Shown: positions 57,326-64,000 of the stretch, piece by piece
Layout: every line of letters starts with the position of its first letter
Numbering within the stretch: the first letter of the stretch is position 1
Assembly (NCBI RefSeq): GCF_900044055.2
Contig: NZ_FCOX02000014.1
Location: 62,001 to 126,000 of the forward strand
DNA length: 64,000 nucleotides
Direction of reading: 5' to 3'
Source of the DNA: Caballeronia calidae
Lineage (GTDB): Bacteria; Pseudomonadota; Gammaproteobacteria; Burkholderiales; Burkholderiaceae
The notes under the pieces: generated by a model
Told to the model about the DNA's origin: nothing
The model's input: only the letters and a program-made list of their open reading frames with translations
The model's database searches: none
Position numbers and translations under genes: made by a program

Positions 57326-58852
57326 ATGAAACACCTTTCCCTGTCCGCGCAGCCCTTCCCGAGCCGTGTCAAAGGCGCCGCGGCCTCGGTCGTCGCCGCG
57401 TTGGCGTTCGCGGGCTGCGCGAACTACTCGGGCATTTCGAGCGACAAGCAGATTGCGTCGCCGGACAATTTCGAGGCGACGCAAAGCGTGCCCGGGCAAG
57501 GCGGCCAATGGCCGACGCTCGACTGGGCGAAGCAGTTCGGCGATCCGCAACTGCCGCAGTTGATCGACGAGGCGCTCGCCGACAACCCGAGCATCGCGCA
57601 GGCGCAGGCGCGCATCGCGAAGGCGTCGTCGTATACCGAGACATCGCGCTCGGCGCTCTATCCGAAGGTCAACGGCTCGTATTCGTGGACCCGCGAACTG
57701 TATTCGGCCAACGCCCTCTTCCCGCCGCCCTATGGCGGCACCTGGTACAGCGAGAACAACGTGCTCGCGAGCGCATCGTGGGAACTGGATCTGTGGGGCA
57801 AGAACCGTTCGCGGCTGAACATGGCGGTGTCGCAGCAGAAGGCCGCCGAGGCGGACATGCAGCAGGCGCGCGTGACGCTCGCGGCGTCGGTTGCGCGCAC
57901 CTACAACCAGTTCGCGCTGCTCTACGCGCTGCGTGATGTCGCCCAGCGCGAAATCGCGAACCGGCAGGACGTCGGCCGCATCACGAACGGGCGCGTCGCG
58001 GCCGGGCTCGACACCAACGTCGAGCGCCGCACCGCGGAAGGCAATGTCGCGACGAGCCAGACGAACTCGACCGAGCTCGACGGCCAGATCGAAACCGTGC
58101 GCTATCAGCTCGCGGCGCTGCTCGGCAAGGGCCCGGACCGCGGTCTCAAGATCACCAAGCCCGTGATCGATCCGAACGTCAACGTGACGCTGCCCGACAA
58201 CGTGCCCGCCGATCTCGTCGCGCGCCGCCCGGATATCGTCGCCGCGCGCTGGCAGGTCGAAGCCGCGACGCACAACATCAAGGAAGCGAAGGCCGAGTTC
58301 TTCCCGGACATCAATCTCGCGGCGGCGTTCGGTTTCGACGCGTTCGGCTGGAGCCGCTTCCTGCAGGCGAGCAGCCGCCAGATCCAGATCGGGCCGGCGG
58401 TGCATCTGCCGATCTTCGATGCAGGCGCCCTGCGTGCCCAGCTGAAAGGCCGCTATGCCGATTTCGAAGGCGATGTCGCGAACTACAATCAGACGCTCAT
58501 CAACGCGATGAACGACGTTGCGACGAATATCTCGGCGATCCGCTCGCTCGACAAACAGATGGCCGACGCGAACCGCGCGCTCACGGCGGCGTCGAGCGCC
58601 TACCAGCTCGCGGTGATCCGCTACAAGGCGGGCCTCTCGCCGCAACTGCAGGTGCTCAACGCCGACGAGAACCGTCTCGCCAACGAGCAGACCGTGACGA
58701 ATCTGCGCCTGAAGCGCACCGATCTGCAGATCGCGCTGATCAAATCGCTCGGCGGCGGCTTCGACGCGACGAGCACCAATCTGGCGATCGACGGCAGCGG
58801 GCAGCAACAGGCGAGCGCGCAAGCGGCGGATCAGGCCGCGCCGTCGAAATAA
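57326..58852 (+). CDS. Outer-membrane efflux lipoprotein, NodT/OprM type
   Basis: 508 residues from the ATG at 57326. The signal with lipobox is FAGC in VVAALAFAGCANYSG (Cys near residue 31). Two OEP repeats follow, with ALADNPSIAQAQARIAKASS, AASWELDLWGKNRSRLN, VARRPDIVAARWQVEAATH and AKAEFFPDINLAAAFG. It forms the TolC-like exit duct for the EmrAB-type pump encoded next. The gap to the adaptor gene is 52 bases. Confidence 0.92.
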   Translation: MKHLSLSAQPFPSRVKGAAASVVAALAFAGCANYSGISSDKQIASPDNFEATQSVPGQGGQWPTLDWAKQFGDPQLPQLIDEALADNPSIAQAQARIAKASSYTETSRSALYPKVNGSYSWTRELYSANALFPPPYGGTWYSENNVLASASWELDLWGKNRSRLNMAVSQQKAAEADMQQARVTLAASVARTYNQFALLYALRDVAQREIANRQDVGRITNGRVAAGLDTNVERRTAEGNVATSQTNSTELDGQIETVRYQLAALLGKGPDRGLKITKPVIDPNVNVTLPDNVPADLVARRPDIVAARWQVEAATHNIKEAKAEFFPDINLAAAFGFDAFGWSRFLQASSRQIQIGPAVHLPIFDAGALRAQLKGRYADFEGDVANYNQTLINAMNDVATNISAIRSLDKQMADANRALTAASSAYQLAVIRYKAGLSPQLQVLNADENRLANEQTVTNLRLKRTDLQIALIKSLGGGFDATSTNLAIDGSGQQQASAQAADQAAPSK

Positions 58853-58904
58853 GCCGCGCGCAAGAACACGCATCAGACCAAATACGAAATATTCGGAGTC
58901 TTTC

Positions 58905-60155
58905 ATGAGCGACCCTCAACAAACCGCCGCCGCGCCCGCGCCGAAACAGAGCAACGGCAAGCGCCGCCGGCTGATGACGCTGATCGTGCTCGTCATCATC
59001 ATCGCCGCCGTCGCGTACGGGCTGTACTACTTCCTCATCGCGCGCTTTCACGAAAGCACCGACGACGCCTATGTGAACGGCAACGTCGTGCAGATCACGC
59101 CGCAGGTCGTCGGCACGGTGATCTCGGTGAACGCGGACGATACGCAGACCGTGAAGGTCGGCGATCCGCTCGTCACCCTCGATCCCGCCGACTCGAAAAT
59201 CGCGCTGGATCAGGCCGAGGCGAATCTCGCGCAGACCGTGCGCCAAGTGCGCACGTTCTTCGTGAACAACAACCAGTACGAAGCGCAGATCGCATTGCGC
59301 CGCTCGGACCTTTCGCGCGCGCAGGACGATCTGAAGCGCCGCATGCAGGTCGCGCAGACGGGCGCGGTGTCGCAGGAAGAAATCTCGCACGCCCGCGACG
59401 CGGTGCGCGGCGCGCAGGCCGCGCTCGACGCCGCCGAGCAGGAACTCGCGTCGAACCGCTCGCTCACGGCCAACACGACGATCGCCGATCACCCGAACGT
59501 GCTCGCCGCCGCCGCGAAAGTGCGCGACTCGTACATCAACTACGCGCGCAACACGCTGCCGGCGCCGGTGACGGGCTATGTCGCGAAGCGCTCGGTGCAG
59601 GTCGGCCAGCGCGTGTCGCCGGGCAATCCGCTGATGGCGATCGTGCCGCTGAACGCCGTGTGGGTCGACGCGAACTTCAAGGAAGTGCAGTTGAAGCACA
59701 TGCGCATCGGTCAGCCGGTCGAACTGACGGCCGATCTCTACGGTTCGAGCGTGGTGTATCACGGCAAGGTGATCGGCTTCTCGGCGGGCACGGGCTCGGC
59801 GTTCTCCCTCCTGCCCGCGCAGAACGCGACGGGCAACTGGATCAAGGTCGTGCAGCGCCTGCCGGTGCGTATCGAGCTCGATCCGAAAGAATTGCAGGAT
59901 CATCCGCTGCGCATCGGTCTGTCGATGAACGTCGACGTGACGATCAAGAACGAGGAAGGCGGCCAGCTCGGCAACGCTCAGAACACGGTGTATCAGACCA
60001 ACGTGTTCGACAACTACGGCGCGCAGGCCGATCAGGAAATCGCGCGCATCATCCAGCAGAACGCGGGCACGGGCGCCGGAGCGCCCGCGCAGAGCTCGTC
60101 GTCGGCCCCGCGCGGCAAGGCGACGAAGTCGGCATCGGCTGCGAAGCTGATGTAA
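58905..60155 (+). CDS. emrA: HlyD/EmrA-family periplasmic adaptor
   Basis: 416 residues. An N-terminal cytosolic stretch leads into one membrane helix (about 25-48). Then come a biotinyl-lipoyl-like domain (STDDAYVNGNVVQITPQVVG), a coiled-coil hairpin (SKIALDQAEANLAQTVRQVR and RRSDLSRAQDDLKRRMQVAQ) and a beta-barrel domain with SVQVGQRVSPGNPLMAIVPL. It joins the inner-membrane EmrB pump to the outer-membrane channel. The C-terminal tail is Ser/Ala/Lys-rich. Confidence 0.93.
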   Translation: MSDPQQTAAAPAPKQSNGKRRRLMTLIVLVIIIAAVAYGLYYFLIARFHESTDDAYVNGNVVQITPQVVGTVISVNADDTQTVKVGDPLVTLDPADSKIALDQAEANLAQTVRQVRTFFVNNNQYEAQIALRRSDLSRAQDDLKRRMQVAQTGAVSQEEISHARDAVRGAQAALDAAEQELASNRSLTANTTIADHPNVLAAAAKVRDSYINYARNTLPAPVTGYVAKRSVQVGQRVSPGNPLMAIVPLNAVWVDANFKEVQLKHMRIGQPVELTADLYGSSVVYHGKVIGFSAGTGSAFSLLPAQNATGNWIKVVQRLPVRIELDPKELQDHPLRIGLSMNVDVTIKNEEGGQLGNAQNTVYQTNVFDNYGAQADQEIARIIQQNAGTGAGAPAQSSSSAPRGKATKSASAAKLM

Positions 60156-60168
60156 GCGGATTCGGCTC

Positions 60169-61728
60169 ATGTCTTCGCAAAACGTCGTTCATCCGCCGCT
60201 GTCGGGCGGAAAACTCGTCATCGGGACGATCGCCGTGTCGCTCGCGGTGTTCATGAACGTGCTCGACACGTCGATCGCGAACGTCTCGATTCCGTCGATC
60301 TCCGGCGATCTCGGCGTGTCGTCGGATCAGGGCACGTGGGTCATCACGTCGTTCGCGGTCGCCAACGCGATCTCGGTGCCGCTCACCGGCTGGCTCACGC
60401 AGCGAGTCGGCCAGGTGCGGCTCTTCCTCGGCTCGATCATCCTGTTCGTGATCGCGTCGTGGCTGTGCGGCCTCGCGCCGACGCTGCCCTTCCTGCTCGC
60501 CGCGCGCGTGTTTCAGGGCGCGGTCGCCGGCCCGATGATCCCGCTCTCGCAAACGCTCCTGCTCGCGAGCTATCCGCGCGAAAAGGCGCCGATGGCGCTC
60601 TCGATGTGGTCGATGACCACGCTCATCGCGCCGGTCGCGGGCCCCGTGCTCGGCGGCTGGATTTCCGACAACATCTCGTGGCCGTGGATCTTCTACGTGA
60701 ACATCCCGGTGGGCATCGCGGCGGCGATCGCCACGTTCGCGATCTTCCGCGACCGCGATTCCGCCATCCGCAAGGCGCCGATCGATACGGTCGGGCTTAC
60801 GCTGCTCGTCGTCTGGGTCGGCTCGCTGCAGATCATGCTCGACAAGGGCAAGGATCTCGACTGGTTCAACTCCACGACGATCGTCGTGCTCGCGCTGATC
60901 GCGGTGATCTCGTTCGCGTTCTTCATCGTGTGGGAGCTGACGGCGGAGCATCCGGTCGTGGATCTTTCGCTGTTCGAGCTGCGCAATTTCACGGGCGGGA
61001 CGATCGCGCTGTCGATCGGCTATGGGCTCTACTTCGGCAATCTCGTGCTGCTGCCGCTGTGGCTGCAGACCGATATCGGCTATACCGCGACGAACGCCGG
61101 TCTCGTGATGGCGCCCGTCGGCCTCTTCGCGATCCTGCTCTCGCCGCTCACCGGCAAGTTCCTGCCACGCACCGATCCGCGCTACATCGCGACGGCCGCG
61201 TTCCTCGTGTTCGCGCTATGTTTCTGGATGCGCTCGCGCTACACGACCGGCGTCGATACGTGGGCGCTCACGGTGCCGACGTTGATTCAGGGCATCGGCA
61301 TGGCGGGCTTCTTCATTCCGCTCGTGTCGATCACGCTGTCAGGCTTGCCGGGGCATCGGATTCCGGCGGCATCCGGCTTGTCGAACTTCGTGCGGATCAT
61401 GTGCGGCGGCATCGGCACGTCGATTTTCTCGACGGCGTGGGAGCATCGCTCGATCGTGCATCACGCGCAGCTCGTCGAAGGCGCGAACGCGTATAACCCG
61501 GTGTTCGCGAACTCGATGCAGCAAATGAACGCGCTCGGCTTCTCGCAAGAGCAGGCGCGAGGCCTGTTCAACAGCATGGCCACGCAGCAGGCTGCGCAGC
61601 TCGGCGTGAACGACATGTTCTATATCTCGGCGGGGATTTTCGTCGCGCTGATCGCGCTGATCTGGATCACGCGGCCCGAGCGTTCGGGCGGCGGGGATTC
61701 GGCGGCGGCGGCATCGGCGGCGCATTGA
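60169..61728 (+). CDS. emrB: DHA2-family multidrug efflux MFS transporter (EmrB type)
   Basis: 519 residues with 14 hydrophobic helices. The first helix carries VFMNVLDTSIANVSIPSISG, the DHA2 signature. WVITSFAVANAISVPLTGWL and TQRVGQVRLFL (motif A) follow, then the motif C-like APVAGPVLGGWISDN. It exports drugs by proton antiport with EmrA and the outer-membrane protein. The start is 13 bases after emrA, and a terminator closes the operon. Confidence 0.94.
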   Translation: MSSQNVVHPPLSGGKLVIGTIAVSLAVFMNVLDTSIANVSIPSISGDLGVSSDQGTWVITSFAVANAISVPLTGWLTQRVGQVRLFLGSIILFVIASWLCGLAPTLPFLLAARVFQGAVAGPMIPLSQTLLLASYPREKAPMALSMWSMTTLIAPVAGPVLGGWISDNISWPWIFYVNIPVGIAAAIATFAIFRDRDSAIRKAPIDTVGLTLLVVWVGSLQIMLDKGKDLDWFNSTTIVVLALIAVISFAFFIVWELTAEHPVVDLSLFELRNFTGGTIALSIGYGLYFGNLVLLPLWLQTDIGYTATNAGLVMAPVGLFAILLSPLTGKFLPRTDPRYIATAAFLVFALCFWMRSRYTTGVDTWALTVPTLIQGIGMAGFFIPLVSITLSGLPGHRIPAASGLSNFVRIMCGGIGTSIFSTAWEHRSIVHHAQLVEGANAYNPVFANSMQQMNALGFSQEQARGLFNSMATQQAAQLGVNDMFYISAGIFVALIALIWITRPERSGGGDSAAAASAAH

Positions 61729-61748
61729 TCGCCTTGCCCGCTTGAAAA

Positions 61749-61784
61749 AAAGAGCCCGGTTCAAAACTTGACCGGGCTCTTTTC
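61749..61784. terminator. Terminator between emrB and truB (converging)
   Basis: AGAGCCCGGT and ACCGGGCTCT form the stem with flanking A-run and T-run, so it can serve emrB and, from the other side, truB. Confidence 0.88.
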
Positions 61785-62721
61785 ATTGTGCCGTGACGAT
61801 CAATCGTTCAGGCGCAAGCACACCCTCTCCCGCGCGCGCTACGCCGAGCAATCGACCACCTTCTTGCGCATAGACGCGCACGCGGCCTTCTTCGAGGCGC
61901 GTTTTCACGACATCGGCGAGCTTCAGCCGCTGGCCATGCAGAAAGCGCTTGGTCGCTTCCTCGTTCAATTGAACCGCGGGGAACGTGGACAAGAGCGCAT
62001 CGACAGGCTGAAGCCGTTCGTCGCGCTCCGGTTCGCTCAGGCTGGCGAGCTGATCCAGCGTGACCGCGTGTTCGAGCGTCAGCGCGCCGACGCCCGTACG
62101 CCGCAGCGCCGTCAGATGCGCGCCGCAACCGAGCGTCTCGCCGATGTCCTCCGCCAGCGTGCGCACATACGTGCCCTTGCTGCACGTCACGCGAAACGTC
62201 ACGAGCGGCAGCGCGCACGCGATCAACTGCAGCGCGTGAATCGTCACCCGGCGGCCTTCGCGCTCGACCGTCTGTCCGGCGCGCGCGTACTCGTAGAGCG
62301 GCTTGCCGTCGCGTTTGAGCGCCGAGTACATCGGCGGGACTTGCACGATCTCGCCGATGAATCGCTTCATCGCCTCGGCAACCGCCGCTTCATCGCACAT
62401 GACTTCACGCGTATCGATGGCTTCGCCTTCGGCATCGCCCGTCGTGGTGCGAATGCCGAGGCGCATCGTCGCTTCATACGTCTTGTCAGCATCGAGCAGG
62501 TCTTGCGAGAACTTCGTCGCCTCCCCGAAGCACAGCGGCAGCAAGCCTGTCGCGAGCGGATCGAGCGTGCCCGTGTGGCCCGCCTTCTTCGCCAGATAAA
62601 TCCGCTTCGCCTTGATGAGCGCATCGTTGCTCGACAGCCCGAGCGGCTTGTCGAGCAGCAGCACGCCGTCGAGCGCGCGGCGCGGAATCTTCGGCCGCGC
62701 CTGTTTCTCCGAACCGCTCAT
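61783..62721 (-). CDS. truB: tRNA pseudouridine-55 synthase TruB
   Basis: 312 residues. The catalytic Asp lies in KAGHTGTLDPLATGLLPLC near residues 52-70, preceded by VLLLDKPLGLSSND. The TruB family block LRLGIRTTTGDAEG and a C-terminal PUA-like domain follow. It makes pseudouridine 55 in tRNA T loops. It starts 3 bases after the rbfA stop, in the infB-rbfA-truB unit. Confidence 0.96.
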   Translation of the reverse strand: MSGSEKQARPKIPRRALDGVLLLDKPLGLSSNDALIKAKRIYLAKKAGHTGTLDPLATGLLPLCFGEATKFSQDLLDADKTYEATMRLGIRTTTGDAEGEAIDTREVMCDEAAVAEAMKRFIGEIVQVPPMYSALKRDGKPLYEYARAGQTVEREGRRVTIHALQLIACALPLVTFRVTCSKGTYVRTLAEDIGETLGCGAHLTALRRTGVGALTLEHAVTLDQLASLSEPERDERLQPVDALLSTFPAVQLNEEATKRFLHGQRLKLADVVKTRLEEGRVRVYAQEGGRLLGVARAGEGVLAPERLIVTAQ

Positions 62722-62724
62722 CGC

Positions 62725-63111
62725 TTACGCGCCTTCCTGATCGTCGTCGGCGTCCTTCGCGCGCGTCGCATTCGCTTCGTCGATCAGACGCGACATCTCG
62801 ACGGCCTTCTCGATCGTCTGGTCATAGTGGAAATGCAGCGTCGGCACCGTGTGGATGTGCAGGCGCTTGAAGAGCATATTGTGCAGATGTCCCGCTGCGT
62901 GATTCAGACCCTGCTCGGTCTGCTTGGGGTCGCCCGTGAGCGTCGTGAAGTAGACCTTCGCGTGCGCGTAGTCGGGCGTGAGCTCGACGCTCTGGATCGT
63001 CACGAGCCCCACGCGCGGGTCTTTCACCTCGCGCATCAGCTCCGAAAGATCGCGCTGGATCTGGTCCGCAATCTGCACGTTGCGGTTCGCGGATGTCCGT
63101 TTTTTAGCCAT
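62725..63111 (-). CDS. rbfA: Ribosome-binding factor A
   Basis: 128 residues. The KH-like fold has [40 protein letters not shown] and [17 protein letters not shown]. It helps 16S rRNA maturation and cold adaptation. The C-terminal 10 residues are acidic. It is followed by truB with 3 bases between. A hairpin lies between infB and rbfA. Confidence 0.96.
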   Translation of the reverse strand: MAKKRTSANRNVQIADQIQRDLSELMREVKDPRVGLVTIQSVELTPDYAHAKVYFTTLTGDPKQTEQGLNHAAGHLHNMLFKRLHIHTVPTLHFHYDQTIEKAVEMSRLIDEANATRAKDADDDQEGA

Positions 63112-63150
63112 GATGTCGTTTCCGTATTTCTTTTCTTACCGCCTGAAGCA

Positions 63151-63189
63151 AAAAGGGCGGAGGGAGCCACCAGGCCCACCCCGCCCTTT
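63151..63189 (-). terminator. Hairpin between infB and rbfA
   Basis: On the minus strand AAAAGGGCGG pairs with CCGCCCTTTTT around a GC-rich loop of about 20 bases. It looks like a terminator or attenuator inside the infB-rbfA-truB unit. Confidence 0.65.
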
Positions 63190-63206
63190 TATCAGCGGCT
63201 AACGCA

Positions 63207-64000
63207 TTACAGCGTGCGAGCCACTTCCGTCACTTCGAAGACTTCGAACTGGTCGCCTTCGACGATGTCGCTGAAGTTCTTGATCGACATACCGCACTCG
63301 AAGCCCTGACGCACTTCCTTGACGTCGTCCTTGAAGCGCTTGAGCGAATCGAGCTCGCCGGTGTGGATCACGACATTGTTGCGAATCACGCGCACCGACG
63401 AGGAACGCTTGACCACACCGTCCGTGACCATACAACCCGCGATGAGACCGACCTTCGGCACGCGGATGACCTGACGCACCTCGACCATGCCCGTCACCGT
63501 CTCGCGCTTCTCCGGCGCGAGCATGCCGGACATCGCCGCCTTCACCTCATCCACTGCGTCGTAGATGATGTTGTAGTAACGGATGTCGATGCCGTTCGCC
63601 TCGGCCACCTTGCGCGCTTGTGCATCCGCACGCGTGTTGAAGCCGATGATGACCGCCTTCGAAGCCGTAGCCAGGTTGACGTCCGATTCGCTGATCGCGC
63701 CGACCGCGCTGTGCACGATCTGCACGCGCACTTCGCTGGTCGACAGCTTTTGCAGCGATTGCACCAGCGCTTCCTGCGAGCCCTGCACGTCCGCCTTGAC
63801 GATGAGCGGCAGGTTCTGCACTTCGCCTTCGCCCATCTGCTCCAGCATGTTCTCGAGCTTCGCGGCCTGTTGCTTGGCCAGCTTGACGTCGCGGAACTTG
63901 CCCTGACGGAACAGCGCGATTTCGCGTGCCTTGCGCTCGTCCGGCAGCACGATGACTTCCTCGCCCGCCGCCGGCACTTCCGACAGACCCTGGATTTCCA
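63207..64000 (-). CDS. infB: Translation initiation factor IF-2, C-terminal part (5' end outside window)
   Basis: Only the last 264 codons are present. They cover part of domain II and the C-terminal C1 and C2 domains ([77 protein letters not shown]). IF-2 is the GTPase that brings fMet-tRNA to the ribosome. It is the upstream gene of rbfA and truB; the G-domain lies beyond the window. Confidence 0.96.
   Translation of the reverse strand, partial: EIQGLSEVPAAGEEVIVLPDERKAREIALFRQGKFRDVKLAKQQAAKLENMLEQMGEGEVQNLPLIVKADVQGSQEALVQSLQKLSTSEVRVQIVHSAVGAISESDVNLATASKAVIIGFNTRADAQARKVAEANGIDIRYYNIIYDAVDEVKAAMSGMLAPEKRETVTGMVEVRQVIRVPKVGLIAGCMVTDGVVKRSSSVRVIRNNVVIHTGELDSLKRFKDDVKEVRQGFECGMSIKNFSDIVEGDQFEVFEVTEVARTL

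Overview
The window reads as a piece of a main chromosome from a beta-proteobacterium of the Burkholderia sensu lato group (Burkholderia, Paraburkholderia or Caballeronia). The base composition is GC-rich with strong G/C at third codon positions. The gene blocks odhA-odhB-lpd-zapE, infB-rbfA-truB with a MarR/EmrAB-type efflux operon before typA, aat-bpt-pyrD and moeA-moaD-moaE fit that group. I assign the genus from protein character and gene order only, without a database search. The window is mostly conserved housekeeping sequence with a few lower-GC accessory islets. I see no prophage, integron, CRISPR array or complete insertion sequence.

Layout. 1-5.6 kb: 3' end of a thioester alpha-2-macroglobulin, pbpC, a ComEA-like protein and a YidB-like protein. 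5.7-9.9 kb: clpB with a heat-shock promoter, then nsrR divergent from a truncated haemoglobin gene. 9.9-12 kb: molybdopterin genes moeA-moaD-moaE. 12-15.5 kb: a Nudix hydrolase, both N-degron aminoacyl-transferases (aat, bpt) and pyrD. 15.6-19.2 kb: amino-acid ABC importer parts, a Gfo/Idh oxidoreductase and a FadR-type regulator. 19.6-26.2 kb: an envelope/polysaccharide-flavoured stretch (family-4 glycosyltransferase, GNAT acetyltransferase, DUF1839 protein, Crp/Fnr-like regulator, WcaJ-type sugar transferase) with long non-coding gaps. 26.2-32.7 kb: rpiA, a SirB2-like protein, an AmiD-like amidase, a low-GC SRA-HNH type nuclease, rlmB and rnr.

32.8-33.4 kb holds three tRNA-Leu(CAG) genes in a perfect 224-bp tandem arrangement, each with its own promoter and terminator. 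Next come an MFS carboxylate-type transporter and a small HTH protein. 35.9-43.9 kb is a fatty-acid oxidation block (acyl-CoA dehydrogenase, high-molecular-weight FabG, MaoC hydratase, thiolase, acyl-CoA ligase) that together forms a beta-oxidation cycle. It lies behind candidate sigma-54 and FNR-type sites. 43.9-47.2 kb: two small envelope or unknown proteins, a winged-helix-like small protein, a SurE paralogue, a DUF2147 protein and a truncated IS5-type transposase-like gene. 47.3-54.3 kb: zapE and the 2-oxoglutarate dehydrogenase complex. 54.6-64 kb: typA, the efflux operon with its MarR regulator, and truB-rbfA-infB (infB is cut by the window end).

The least explained items are the isolated SRA-HNH nuclease, the tRNA-Leu triplication, a possible small RNA beside the DUF1839 gene, the DDE-less transposase-like gene, and a 15-bp palindrome containing a -10 box that occurs identically before pyrD and two tRNA-Leu genes.
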